From Azoarcus sp. DN11 (GTDB taxonomy: Bacteria > Pseudomonadota > Gammaproteobacteria > Burkholderiales > Rhodocyclaceae), in contig NZ_CP021731.1 of assembly GCF_003628555.1 (NCBI RefSeq), positions 2,666,001 to 2,730,000 of the forward strand: a stretch of DNA of 64,000 bases, given 5' to 3'. Under the pieces are notes generated by a model. That model did no database searches. It was given only the letters and a program-made list of their open reading frames with translations, and had not been told where the DNA came from. Numbering within the stretch: position 1 is the first letter of the stretch; each line of letters begins with the position of its first letter. Of this stretch, positions 1 to 8,861 are shown in pieces. The translations under genes and the position numbers were made by a program.

Positions 1-288
1 CTGGTCCTCGAAGCCGGTGCTGAAAGTGCGGTCGATTTCTGCTCCGATGGTGTGCAGCAGTGCCTGCAACTCGATCAGCTTCTGGGCTTCCTCGGCGTTC
101 TTCGCGGCCAATCGACGTGCCTGCAGTTCGTCGCGAAGCTCGCCGACCGACCGCGCGAGCGCCTCGCGCACGCGCTGACCGACGAAGTCGCGGCATTCGA
201 GCAGGACACCCTGATGCGGACGGAATGCGTCGGGGACTCCGGTCTGGCGCGATAAATGTTCGTTGGTCACGACATGCTCCGCTTTCAT
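1..288 (-). CDS. DUF1631-family protein, N-terminal fragment
   Basis: The reading frame starts at the ATG at 288 on the minus strand and runs off the left window edge, so only the first 96 residues are visible. It is acidic and mostly helical, with a conserved-looking start region (LLECRDFVGQRVREAL) followed by a long charged helix. This resembles the N-terminus of DUF1631 proteins, large betaproteobacterial proteins of unknown function; the family call rests on recollection and is moderate. It is divergent from the thioesterase gene at 502, and the 213 bases between them must hold both promoters. Confidence 0.6.
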   Translation of the reverse strand, partial: MKAEHVVTNEHLSRQTGVPDAFRPHQGVLLECRDFVGQRVREALARSVGELRDELQARRLAAKNAEEAQKLIELQALLHTIGAEIDRTFSTGFEDQ

Positions 289-453
289 GGCGGTACGGGA
301 CAAGGGCGATGATTGTCGCCGGCTTACCAAGGCTTTATTCAGTTTGACACATTTTGCATCCCGCCACCGATGGAACGACGCTGCGACGCGCCATGCGGGC
401 CGTCGGCCACCCGTGCGCCGCGAAATCTGCGGACATCGCCGCCGGGGAGTGCT

Positions 454-478
454 CCGTATAATGATTACGGACCGGAGC
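454..478 (+). promoter_or_regulatory. candidate promoter for thioesterase gene
   Basis: A perfect -10 hexamer TATAAT lies at 457-462, 39 bases before the ATG at 502. It sits inside nested inverted repeats: CCGTA at 454-458 with TACGG at 466-470, and GCTCCG at 451-456 with CGGAGC at 473-478. No good -35 hexamer is seen at 16-18 bases upstream, so an activator or a weak promoter is possible. A TTGACA at about 342-347 is too far away to pair with it. Confidence 0.35.
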
Positions 479-501
479 GCAAACTCTTTAGCGATATTCA
501 C

Positions 502-930
502 ATGCCACGAATCAAGATCGACCTGCCCGCGCGTTTCACGTTCGCGACCGAAATCCCGGTGCTCGCACATCACGTCAACTGGGCCGGCCATGTCGACAAC
601 GCGCAGCTGGCGGTATTGCTCTCCGAAGCGCGCATCGCCTATTTCGCCAGCCTGGGCTACACGCAGGAGAACGTCGAGGGGGTCGGAACGATTGTCGCCG
701 ACATGGCCATCCAGTACGTTTCCGAAGCCTTCGAGGGAGAGACGCTGGTCTTCGACATGGCGGCGGACGATTTCAACAAGTACGGCGCCGATCTCGTCTC
801 CCGCGTGCGCGATCGCGACAGCGGGCGGGAGGTTGCCCGGGCCAAGATCGGGTTCGTGTTCTTCGACTACGCGGCGCGCAGGATCGCGCCGGTGCCGGGG
901 CGTTTCGCGGAGCGGGCCACGGCCGCCTGA
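502..930 (+). CDS. hotdog-fold acyl-CoA thioesterase family protein
   Basis: The 142-residue protein has the 4-hydroxybenzoyl-CoA thioesterase-like hotdog layout: a start strand, then HVNWAGHVDNAQLAVLLSEA (residues about 24-43), corresponding to the D-x-D/N-x-x-H-V-N-N region of the family. Aligning loosely, the usual catalytic Asp position (R-W-x-D) is replaced by N-W-A-G, with the Asp kept one turn later (HVDN), so catalysis is not certain. Likely role is hydrolysis of a CoA thioester in the cytosol; the substrate cannot be read from sequence. ATG 502 was chosen because the upstream in-frame extension contains the TATAAT element and looks non-coding. Its end is convergent with the sugar dehydrogenase gene 15 bases away. 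Confidence 0.75.
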   Translation: MPRIKIDLPARFTFATEIPVLAHHVNWAGHVDNAQLAVLLSEARIAYFASLGYTQENVEGVGTIVADMAIQYVSEAFEGETLVFDMAADDFNKYGADLVSRVRDRDSGREVARAKIGFVFFDYAARRIAPVPGRFAERATAA

Positions 931-945
931 TTCGCGATGCCCCGC

Positions 946-2139
946 TCAGCCGGGGTCGAGCCGCAGGATCCGGCCGTCGGTTTCGTCGAGGAGGTAGAGC
1001 TTGCCATCGGGCCCCTGGCGTACGTCGCGAATCCGCTTGCCCAGCTCGGTAAGCAGGCGCTCCTCCCGGACGACCTTCTCCCCGTCCAGCTCGAGCCGGG
1101 CAAGCAACTGGCCGCGCAGCGCACCGACGAACAGGCTGCCCTTCCATTTCGGAAACGCGTCGCCAGTGTAGAACGCCATCCCGGACGGCGCGATGGAGGG
1201 GATCCAGACGCGGACGGGCGGCACCACGTCGGCCCGTTCCGTCCCCTCGCCGATGCTGAATCCGGTGACGTACTCTTTCCCGTAGGTGATGACCGGCCAA
1301 CCGTAGTTGCCGCCGGCGCGGACCACATTCACCTCGTCTCCGCCCTGCGGTCCATGCTCGTGTGCCCACAATTTTCCGGTGACAGGGTGCAGCGCGGCAC
1401 CCTGGACGTTGCGGTGGCCGTAGGACCAGATTTCCGGTTGGACACCGGCCTTGCCGACGAAGGGATTGTCCGGCGGGATGCCGCCATCGGGGCGGATCCG
1501 GACGATCTTGCCGAGGTGGCTCCCGAGATCCTGCGCGCTGTCCCGGTAGGAAAAGCGGTCGCCGAGGGTGACGAAGAGGTTCCCTTCGCGGTCGAACACC
1601 AGGCGCGATCCCCAGTGGTTGCGGCCATCGGGGTCTTCACGCTGGGCGAAGACGATCTCGACGTTCTGCAGGCTGCGGGCAGTGTCGTCCAGCCGTGCGC
1701 GAGCGACCGCCGTGCGCGCGCCCTTGGACGTCGGCTGTGCGAACGAGAGCCAGATGAGCCGGTCGCGGGTGAAGTTCGGGCCGATGACGACGTCGAGCAA
1801 GCCGCCCTGCCCCACGGCATGGACCCGGGGAACGTTGAGGATCGGCGCGGAAAGCTTTCCATCGGGCGAAACGAGGCGCAGACGTCCCGGGCGTTCGGTG
1901 ACCAGCATGTTTCCGTCGGGCAGGAAGGCGAGCGACCAGGGCGTTTCCAGCCCGCTCGCGACTTCGGTGACACGGACCGGCCCCGCTTCGCTGCGCACGA
2001 TCGTCTGCGCGTCTGCGACGGGGGGAAGGCCGAAGGACACGATCAGCGAGCACGTGGCGGCGACGCAGCCCCGCCAGCGCTTCCGTCGGCCTGCGCGCAC
2101 GCCAGGCTCGGTCAGAGGTGACGACGAGAATCGATTCAT
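946..2139 (-). CDS. PQQ-dependent sugar (aldose) dehydrogenase, secreted
   Basis: The 397-residue protein begins with a signal peptide (basic start, hydrophobic stretch, VADAQ cleavage site near residue 40). It follows with the six-bladed propeller of the soluble glucose/sorbosone dehydrogenase family: GLETPWSLAFLPDG, GGLLDVVIGPNF, GRNHWGSRLVFDREGNLF with the family's catalytic His, GDRFSYRDSAQDLGSHLGKIVRI, and EHGPQGGDEVN that contributes to calcium/PQQ binding. By family knowledge it oxidises the C1 of aldoses in the periplasm using PQQ. The start at 2139 was preferred over a longer frame because GAGG sits 8-9 bases upstream and the signal peptide begins there. No PQQ synthesis genes lie in the window. 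It is divergent from the FmdE-like gene. Confidence 0.88.
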   Translation of the reverse strand: MNRFSSSPLTEPGVRAGRRKRWRGCVAATCSLIVSFGLPPVADAQTIVRSEAGPVRVTEVASGLETPWSLAFLPDGNMLVTERPGRLRLVSPDGKLSAPILNVPRVHAVGQGGLLDVVIGPNFTRDRLIWLSFAQPTSKGARTAVARARLDDTARSLQNVEIVFAQREDPDGRNHWGSRLVFDREGNLFVTLGDRFSYRDSAQDLGSHLGKIVRIRPDGGIPPDNPFVGKAGVQPEIWSYGHRNVQGAALHPVTGKLWAHEHGPQGGDEVNVVRAGGNYGWPVITYGKEYVTGFSIGEGTERADVVPPVRVWIPSIAPSGMAFYTGDAFPKWKGSLFVGALRGQLLARLELDGEKVVREERLLTELGKRIRDVRQGPDGKLYLLDETDGRILRLDPG

Positions 2140-2330
2140 GGAAATCTCCCTCGCAGGAAACCCGAACTCCCGGATCGCGTGTTCGCCCCCGGATTTGACG
2201 GGTATCAATGAGATGCGCCCCGCCTTGTTGAGATCCTTGAAACATGAGGGCAGGGGCGGCGACGCCCGAACCCGACGCCGCGTGACCAGTGCGCGGCCCC
2301 GACAACACTCCGAAGGATACGAGGTCGCAG

Positions 2331-2942
2331 ATGGCTTTTCCGGATTTTTTCGCCGACGCAAGACGAATCGAGCTCCGCGATCCCCTCGCGGCGTTTCTTG
2401 GCGCCAGTGAGGGGGGCGTGTTCGCTTACGGTTACGAGGATGCCGTGAAGCTCGCCGGCCACTCCTGCCCGACCGTGGCCTCGGCCTACATGCTCACCCT
2501 GCATGCCCTGCGGGCGCTCTATCCGGACGAGATGCCCGAGCGCGGCGGCATCCGGGTCGCGTTTCGGGGGCGTATCGACGAAGGCGTCACCGGCGTCATC
2601 GCCAGCGTCGTCACGCTACTGACGGGCGCCGCCCACGACGGTGGATTCAAGGGGCTCGGCGGCCGCTTCGTGCGCCGCGGGCTGCTCGATTTTGCTGCCG
2701 ATGTGCCGTTGGCGATGCGGTTTACGCGCGTCGACACGGGCGCAGCCGTCGATGCGCAGGCGGATCTCTCGTCGGTGCCGGCCGATCCGGAGATGCCGGA
2801 ACTGCTGATGCGCTGCCTTCACGGACCCGACGCCGGCGAACTGACGCGCCGTTTCGGGCAAATGTGGCAGGACCGGGTGCGCCGGATCCTGATCGACCAC
2901 GGCGACGATCCGGCGGTATTCCGGATCAGCGCGTCCAGCTGA
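2331..2942 (+). CDS. FmdE-like conserved protein (HSCP motif)
   Basis: The 203-residue soluble protein carries YGYEDAVKLAGHSCPTVASA at about residues 37-56. The G-H-x-C-P motif is the metal-binding signature of the FmdE/FwdE accessory subunit of formylmethanofuran dehydrogenases, but no other methanofuran or molybdenum enzyme genes are nearby. Later segments (RGRIDEGVTGVIASVVTLLTGAA, GGFKGLGGRF) are glycine-rich and may form the second half of the same fold. No zinc-ribbon tail is seen. The start at 2331 has GAGG six bases upstream. Function is unknown; metal handling or a C1-type role is inference from the motif only. Confidence 0.6.
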   Translation: MAFPDFFADARRIELRDPLAAFLGASEGGVFAYGYEDAVKLAGHSCPTVASAYMLTLHALRALYPDEMPERGGIRVAFRGRIDEGVTGVIASVVTLLTGAAHDGGFKGLGGRFVRRGLLDFAADVPLAMRFTRVDTGAAVDAQADLSSVPADPEMPELLMRCLHGPDAGELTRRFGQMWQDRVRRILIDHGDDPAVFRISASS

Positions 2943-2956
2943 TCCGATCCCGGCCA

Positions 2957-3023
2957 GGGCCGGGCGGAGGGCCGGGCGGAGGGCCGGGCGGAGGGCCGGG
3001 CGGAGGGCCGGGCGGAGGGCCGG
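2957..3023. repeat. 12-bp GC-rich tandem repeat, five perfect copies
   Basis: The unit GGGCCGGGCGGA is repeated head to tail five times without error at 2957-3016, followed by a partial sixth copy (GGGCCGGA). It lies in the gap between the FmdE-like gene and the thioredoxin-like gene, starting 15 bases after the stop codon. Copy identity suggests recent slippage. On the transcript it would be almost pure G+C and could act as a structured spacer, but no clean terminator is formed. Confidence 0.95.
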
Positions 3024-3083
3024 ACGCGGACAAAGGGCGCGTGCGAAGGGTGGATATGCTAGCCTCGGGGCTTACTGCACCGA

Positions 3084-3494
3084 ATGTCTCCGCCGATGAA
3101 CGCCCCTACCCTGCCCGAACTGCTCGTCGTCTGCCTGTGCGCCGAATGGTGCGGGACCTGTCGCGAGTATCGCGCCGGGTTCGAGGCGCTCGCGGGGCAA
3201 TGGCCGCAGGCCGCGTTCCACTGGGTGGACGTCGAGGACGATGCGGACGTCGCCGGCGACCTCGACATCGAGAACTTCCCCACCTTGCTGATCCAGCGCG
3301 GGGATCTGGTGCTGTTCTTCGGCACGATGCTGCCGCAGCACGTCTTCCTGCAGCGCACGCTTGAAACGCTCACCGCCCTCGGCGAGGACGAGGCGCGCGC
3401 GTACGCGTTCGCCAACGACGAACGGCGCGCCTGGCAGCAGGAATGCAATCTTCGCCCCGCGCTTGAACAGCATCTCGCGCGCAAGGCTGCCTGA
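3084..3494 (+). CDS. thioredoxin-like protein (CGTC)
   Basis: The 136-residue protein matches a thioredoxin fold: strand LLVVCLCAEWCGTCREY with the redox motif C-G-T-C near residues 23-26, an acidic VDVEDDADV strand in place of the usual ID-x-D, and the cis-proline segment IENFPTLLI. There is no signal peptide, so it is expected to act in the cytosol as a disulfide reductase or a carrier. The C-terminal 35 residues form a charged helix absent from classic thioredoxin. An in-frame ATG at 3096 is an equally possible start; no strong ribosome-binding site favours either. It may be co-transcribed with the mini-protein at 3523. Confidence 0.82.
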   Translation: MSPPMNAPTLPELLVVCLCAEWCGTCREYRAGFEALAGQWPQAAFHWVDVEDDADVAGDLDIENFPTLLIQRGDLVLFFGTMLPQHVFLQRTLETLTALGEDEARAYAFANDERRAWQQECNLRPALEQHLARKAA

Positions 3495-3522
3495 CCGCGC
3501 CTTCCTTTCCGTTTCACCTTCC

Positions 3523-3735
3523 ATGCCCGTCCAGCCCGCCGACCGCAAGCGCTGCGTTTCCTGCAAACGCTGGGGAGGCGCGCGCAAACCCGGCGCCAAT
3601 CCGGGCGAAGTCGAGTACGAGGACGACGCGCGCGGTGCATGCAACGAGGGGCCGTGGCACGGCACCCTGCGCAGTCCGCGCAACGCCTGCGGGCAATGGG
3701 TGATGTGGGCAGCGCTGAAGCTTCCCGAAGCCTGA
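3523..3735 (+). CDS. small Cys-rich protein, unknown
   Basis: A 70-residue basic-to-neutral protein with four cysteines: C-V-S-C near residues 11-14 and single cysteines near 38 and 54. The spacing could bind one metal ion or a small cluster. The motif RKRCVSCKRWGGARK at the start and ACGQWVMW near the end look conserved in style but I do not recognise a named family. It follows the thioredoxin-like gene by 28 bases with no terminator between, so a redox-linked role is possible but is inference. Confidence 0.55.
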   Translation: MPVQPADRKRCVSCKRWGGARKPGANPGEVEYEDDARGACNEGPWHGTLRSPRNACGQWVMWAALKLPEA

Positions 3736-3791
3736 CGCAGGCGCCCGGCGCACGGGCGAAACATCGGCAGATCGTTATATTGCAGTGCAGC

Positions 3792-3820
3792 TTGCATTCC
3801 GTTCCACGGGCGGGTAATTT
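3792..3820 (+). promoter_or_regulatory. promoter of the GntR-liv operon
   Basis: A -35-like TTGCAT (3792-3797) is separated by 17 bases from a -10-like TAATTT (3815-3820). The predicted start of transcription falls just in front of the inverted repeat at 3831. It precedes the regulator gene at 3866, whose reading frame is coupled to the whole transporter operon. Confidence 0.45.
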
Positions 3821-3830
3821 TGCGCCGCTC

Positions 3831-3845
3831 CGTATAACGTATACG
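3831..3845. promoter_or_regulatory. GntR-type operator, perfect inverted repeat
   Basis: CGTATA-ACG-TATACG is a perfect 6+3+6 inverted repeat placed about 10 bases after the predicted -10 and 20 bases before the regulator's start codon. Size, position and T/A-rich half-sites fit an FCD-subfamily GntR operator, which would make the operon self-repressing until an inducer binds. Binding by the adjacent regulator is inferred. Confidence 0.55.
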
Positions 3846-3865
3846 ATCTTACGCAAAACCCATCC

Positions 3866-4564
3866 ATGGCTTCGCCACTCGAACAACTCGCAGTTCCGCG
3901 CGTATTGCGGCTCTCGGCATCCGACCAGATTGCCGGTTCGCTGCGCGACGCTATTGTCGGGGGGCATCTCGCGACCGACGAGGTGCTGCGCCAGGATGAG
4001 ATCGCGGCTCGTTTCCATGTCAGCAAGATCCCGGTGCGCGAGGCACTGAAGCGGCTGGAAGCGGAAGGCCTGGTACGTTTCGCGAAGAACCGTGGTGCTG
4101 TCGTGGCCGGCCTCTCGCAGGCCGAGATCCTCGAGTACATGGACATCCGCGCGCTGCTGGAAGCGCGCGCAGCCGGGCTCGCCGCAGCCCGGATCAGCGA
4201 TGAACGCCTGAACGACGCACGCCAAAAGCTTGCGGAGTTCGGCGCGTCGCAGGACCCCGGACGCTGGGGCGAACTGAACTGGCTGTTCCACTCGACGCTG
4301 TATGCAGACGCCGACCGGCCGATCCTGCTGGCGGAGATCCGCGCGCTGTACGACAAGCTGGAACGCTACGTGCGCGCGCTGCTCGCGATGACGGCGCAGA
4401 CCGAGATGCCCAAGACGCAAAGCGAACACAGCGCGATCCTCGATGCGTTCGCAAGGCGCGACCCCGACGCTGCGGCGTCCCTGACGCGGGCCCATGTGCT
4501 CGATGCGGGGGCGTCGCTCGTGCAGTACCTGAAGAACCACAGACACCACGGAGGAAACACATGA
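3866..4564 (+). CDS. GntR-family regulator, FCD subfamily
   Basis: The 232-residue protein has an N-terminal winged helix (residues about 20-85; ADEVLRQDEIAARF-like recognition region VSKIPVREALKRLEAEGLV is diagnostic for GntR) and a C-terminal all-helical FCD ligand domain. Within the latter, D-x3-R-x2-L-E (DIRALLEARAAGLAA), H near WLFHSTLY, and the EHSAILDAFARRD and SLTRAHVLDA helices supply the usual metal/ligand positions. FCD regulators commonly respond to organic acids or amino-acid metabolites. The last four bases (ATGA) are shared with livK, so regulator and transporter are translationally coupled; autoregulation through the 3831 palindrome is likely. Confidence 0.92.
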   Translation: MASPLEQLAVPRVLRLSASDQIAGSLRDAIVGGHLATDEVLRQDEIAARFHVSKIPVREALKRLEAEGLVRFAKNRGAVVAGLSQAEILEYMDIRALLEARAAGLAAARISDERLNDARQKLAEFGASQDPGRWGELNWLFHSTLYADADRPILLAEIRALYDKLERYVRALLAMTAQTEMPKTQSEHSAILDAFARRDPDAAASLTRAHVLDAGASLVQYLKNHRHHGGNT

Positions 4565-5658
4565 AGAAGACCCTGATTGCGACCGCCTTCCTCGCGCTCG
4601 GCGCGCAGGCCCAGCTCGCCCACGCCGACCTGACGGTGGCGATCGCGGGCCCGATGACCGGCCAGTACGCCTCGGCCGGCGACCAGATCCGCCGCGGCGC
4701 GGAGATGGCGATCACCGACATCAACGCCAAGGGCGGCGTGCTCGGTCAGAAGCTCAAGCTCGAAGTCGGCGATGACGCCTGCGATCCGAAGCAGGCGGTG
4801 TCGGTCGCGAACACGATGGTAAACAAGAAGATCGTGTTCATGCATGGCCACTGGTGCTCGAGCTCGACGATTCCCGCCTCCGAAGTGTACGTCGAGGCCG
4901 ACATCCCGATGGCGACCGTGTCGACCAACCCGCAGGTCACAGAGCGCGGGCTGAAGAACGTCTTCCGCATCATGGGCCGCGACGACCAGCAGGGCCTGGT
5001 TGCGGGCGGCTACATCGCCGACCACTTCAAGGGCAAGAAGGTCGCCGTGCTCGACGACAAGAGCGCCTACGGCAAGGGCCTGGCCGACGAGATGGCCAAG
5101 GCGATGACCGCCAAGGGCCTGAAGCCGACGCTGCGCGAGTCGATCACCGCGGGCGAGAAGGACTACTCGGGCATCGTGACCAAGCTCAAGCAGGCCGGCG
5201 TCGAAGTGCTGGCCTACGGCGGCTACCACACCGAAGTCGCGCTGATCCTGCGCCAGGCGCAGCAGGCCGGCCTGAAGCTGACCGTGATGGGCGGCGACAC
5301 GATGACCAACTCGGAACTCGTCACCGCCGCGGGCGCGAACGCGGACAACGTGATGTTCACGTTCTCGCCCGATCCGCGCAAGAACCCGGATGCCGCGCCG
5401 GTCGTGAAGCGCTTCCGCGACGCCAAGGTCGAGCCGGAAGGCTACGTGATGTACGCCTACGCCGCATTCCAGCTCTTTGCGGAAGCCGCAACCCAGGCCA
5501 AGAGCACCAAGTTCGCCGACCTGGAGAAGGCGATGCGCGGCGGCACCTTCAAGACGGTGATCGGCGACCTCTCCTTCGACGCGAAGGGCGACCAGAAGAA
5601 GCCCGGCTTCGTCGTCTACCAGTGGAAGGGCGGCCAGTACGACTACGCTGCCAAGTAA
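4561..5658 (+). CDS. livK: branched-chain amino acid-type ABC transporter, substrate-binding protein
   Basis: A 365-residue periplasmic-binding-fold type I protein. It starts with a clear signal peptide (MKKTLIATAFLALGAQAQLA, cleavage after HA-D near residue 22) and continues with LTVAIAGPMTGQYASAGDQI, the HGHWCSSSTIPA ligand loop, YGKGLADE and YGGYHTEVALILRQA, all typical of Leu/Ile/Val-binding proteins. Two cysteines (in DDACDP and GHWCSS) match the family's conserved disulfide. The ligand may be an amino acid or an aromatic or other organic acid, because this family is recruited widely in catabolic operons. It overlaps the regulator gene by four bases and is followed by two hairpins. Confidence 0.93.
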   Translation: MKKTLIATAFLALGAQAQLAHADLTVAIAGPMTGQYASAGDQIRRGAEMAITDINAKGGVLGQKLKLEVGDDACDPKQAVSVANTMVNKKIVFMHGHWCSSSTIPASEVYVEADIPMATVSTNPQVTERGLKNVFRIMGRDDQQGLVAGGYIADHFKGKKVAVLDDKSAYGKGLADEMAKAMTAKGLKPTLRESITAGEKDYSGIVTKLKQAGVEVLAYGGYHTEVALILRQAQQAGLKLTVMGGDTMTNSELVTAAGANADNVMFTFSPDPRKNPDAAPVVKRFRDAKVEPEGYVMYAYAAFQLFAEAATQAKSTKFADLEKAMRGGTFKTVIGDLSFDAKGDQKKPGFVVYQWKGGQYDYAAK

Positions 5659-5679
5659 TCCTGCGTAGTTTCTGTCACC

Positions 5680-5732
5680 GGCCGGGCGACCCGCCCGGCC
5701 TGCGCGCCGCCGGTCCAAAAGGCCGGCGGCGC
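5680..5732 (+). terminator. two intercistronic hairpins between livK and livH
   Basis: Hairpin 1 has an 8-bp stem (5680-5687 with 5693-5700, GGCCGGGC/GCCCGGCC) and a 5-base loop. Hairpin 2 has a 10-bp stem (5704-5713 with 5723-5732, GCGCCGCCGG/CCGGCGGCGC) and a 9-base loop. Neither is followed by a T-run, so they are better read as mRNA-stabilising or partial-attenuation structures that leave more livK than permease mRNA, as is known for binding-protein operons, than as full terminators. Confidence 0.6.
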
Positions 5733-5821
5733 CATCTCCCGGATGAGTTCGGCGCGGTCGGCAGCCCTGCCCGCTGGCATCGCGCGCGAGACATCCGCAC
5801 AAAACGACAAAGGAGACTGCT

Positions 5822-6735
<914 letters not shown>

Positions 6736-6736
<1 letters not shown>

Positions 6737-8037
6737 TGAGCGCCGTCATCATCGCGCGCCACGCGCGCACGCCGGCCGAGCGCTTCAAGGACGCGGCCTG
6801 GGTGGCTTTCGTCGCGCTGCTGCTGGGCATTCCGATGGTCGGCCTGACGACCGTCGACCAGGGCGGCGCCCTGACCGTCCAGACCCGTTTCGGCATGCTC
6901 GGGATCTTCGTCGGCGTGTCCTTCGCCGGCCGTTTCATCTTCCGCTGGGTCATGGACCAGATCCGTGGCCGTCGCGCGGCGAAATCCGCGGTGGCGAAGG
7001 TCGATCGCACGCCGCTGGCGATCAAGGTGATCGGCTGGGCAGTGCTCGGTGCGTCGGTCGCACTGCCGATCATGTTCTCCGAAAACCGCTACATGATCGA
7101 CACGGCCACGACGGTGCTGATCTACGTCATGCTGGGCTGGGGGCTGAACGTCGTCGTCGGCCTCGCCGGCCTGCTCGACCTCGGCTACGTCGCCTTCTAC
7201 GCGGTCGGTGCCTATACCTACGCCCTGCTCTTCTCGCACTTCGGCTGGACCTTCTGGGAGGCCTTGCCGGTAGCGGGCGCGATGGCGGCGACCTTCGGCA
7301 TCCTGCTCGGTTACCCGATCCTGCGCCTGCGCGGCGACTATCTCGCCATCGTGACGCTGGGCTTCGGCGAGATCATCCGCGTGATCCTCGTGAACTGGAC
7401 GGAGCTCTCGAACGGCCCCAACGGCATCGGCTCGATCCCGCGCCCGACGCTGTTCGGACTGCCCTTCGAACGCAGCCCGGCCGAAGGCACGCAGAGCTTC
7501 GCGACCTTCTTCGGCGTCGAATTCTCGGGCATGCACCGGATCATCTTCCTGTACTACCTGATCCTGGTGCTCGCGCTGCTCACCAACGTGTTCGTGTCGC
7601 GCCTGCGGAAGCTGCCGGTCGGCCGTGCGTGGGAAGCGCTGCGCGAGGACGAGATCGCGTGCAAAGCGATGGGCATGAACGTGACCAACGTGAAGCTGTC
7701 GGCCTTCGCGATCGGCGCGATGCTGGGCGGTTTCGCCGGGGTGTTCTTCGCGGCGCGCCAGGGCTTCATCTCGCCCGAGAGCTTCACCTTCACCGAGTCG
7801 GCGACGATCCTCGCGATCGTCGTGCTGGGCGGCATGGGCAGCCAGCTGGGCGTCGTGCTCGCGGCGCTCGTGCTGGTGCTGCTCCCGGAACTGGGCCGCA
7901 ACTTCTCCGAGTACCGCATGCTGATGTTCGGCACGGCGATGGTGCTGATCATGGTGTGGAAGCCGAGCGGCCTGCTCGCGTCGCGCGAACCGACGATCCG
8001 TCTCAACAAGGCCGCGGCCACGGGAGGTGAAGCATGA
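6736..8037 (+). CDS. livM: branched-chain amino acid-type ABC transporter permease LivM
   Basis: A 433-residue permease with an N-terminal extension (two membrane segments and a basic loop, residues about 15-100) before the core BPD_transp_2 domain. Core motifs are GWGLNVVVGLAGLLDLGYVAFYAVGAY, the loop RLRGDYLAIVTLGFGEIIR, and EDEIACKAMGMNV followed by AFAIGAMLGGFAGVFFAARQG. It pairs with LivH. Length is in the long-LivM range. It overlaps livG by four bases (ATGA), typical of a translationally coupled operon. Confidence 0.95.
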
Positions 8038-8861
8038 GCGCGACCCTGCTCTCCGTCGAGAACCTGACGATGCGGTTCGGCGGCCTCACTGCCATCGACA
8101 ACCTGTCGGTGTCGGTGCCCGCCGGCAAGATCACGGCGATCATCGGCCCGAACGGGGCCGGCAAGACGACCTTCTTCAACTGCCTGACCGGCTTCTACAA
8201 GCCGACCACCGGCGGCGTGCGCCTCGCCCATCCGAAGAAAGGCGAGATGTGCCTGGAAACGATGACCGGCCACCGCGTCGCCCGCGATGCGCAGGTCGTC
8301 CGCACCTTCCAGAACATCCGCCTCTTCCCGAAGATGACGGTGCTGGAGAACCTGATCGTCGCGCAGCACAACTTCCTGCAGGATGCCTCGCGCTTCTCGA
8401 TCGCCGGCATCTTCCGGCTGCCGGGCTACCGCAAGGCGGAGGCCGAGGCGCTGAAGACGGCCGCGCACTGGCTCGAGCGCCTGGGCCTCACCGACATCGC
8501 CGACGTTGCGGCGGGCGACCTGCCCTACGGCACGCAGCGGCGCATCGAGATCGCGCGCGCGCTGTGCGTCGATCCGGTGCTGCTGTGCCTCGACGAGCCG
8601 GCGGCGGGCCTCAACCCGCGCGAATCGGCCGAGCTCAACACGCTGCTGCTGTCGCTGTGCCGCGAGGAAGGCATCGCGATCCTGCTGATCGAGCACGACA
8701 TGAGCGTCGTGATGAACGTGTCGGACCACATCTGCGTGCTCAACTACGGCCGCAAGATCGCCGAGGGCACGCCCGAGGAAATCCGCAACGACCCGCAAGT
8801 CATCAAGGCCTATCTCGGCGAGGATGACGAGGACACCGCATCCGGGGAGAAAGCCGCATGA
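8034..8861 (+). CDS. livG: branched-chain amino acid-type ABC transporter ATP-binding protein LivG
   Basis: The 275-residue cytosolic ATPase has Walker A GPNGAGKTT (about residues 39-47), the LivG-specific insert in TFQNIRLFPKMTVLENL, a variant signature loop (LPYGTQRRIEIARAL instead of LSGGQ, normal for LivG), Walker B LLCLDEPAAGLNP, and the switch His in LLIEHDM. It energises LivHM together with LivF. It overlaps both neighbours by four bases. Confidence 0.95.
   Translation: MSATLLSVENLTMRFGGLTAIDNLSVSVPAGKITAIIGPNGAGKTTFFNCLTGFYKPTTGGVRLAHPKKGEMCLETMTGHRVARDAQVVRTFQNIRLFPKMTVLENLIVAQHNFLQDASRFSIAGIFRLPGYRKAEAEALKTAAHWLERLGLTDIADVAAGDLPYGTQRRIEIARALCVDPVLLCLDEPAAGLNPRESAELNTLLLSLCREEGIAILLIEHDMSVVMNVSDHICVLNYGRKIAEGTPEEIRNDPQVIKAYLGEDDEDTASGEKAA

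Noticed and set aside
342..347. TTGACA as -35 for the thioesterase gene
   Set aside because: No -10 at 16-18 bases and it is more than 100 bases from the TATAAT; could at most serve an unknown leader.
2957..3023. Repeat array considered as CRISPR
   Set aside because: The 12-base units are contiguous with no spacers and no cas genes are nearby.
2864..3364. Open frame that reads the 12-bp repeat as Gly-Gly-Pro repeats
   Set aside because: It overlaps the FmdE-like and thioredoxin-like genes in another frame, has no ribosome-binding site, and the Gly/Pro run is just the GC repeat translated.
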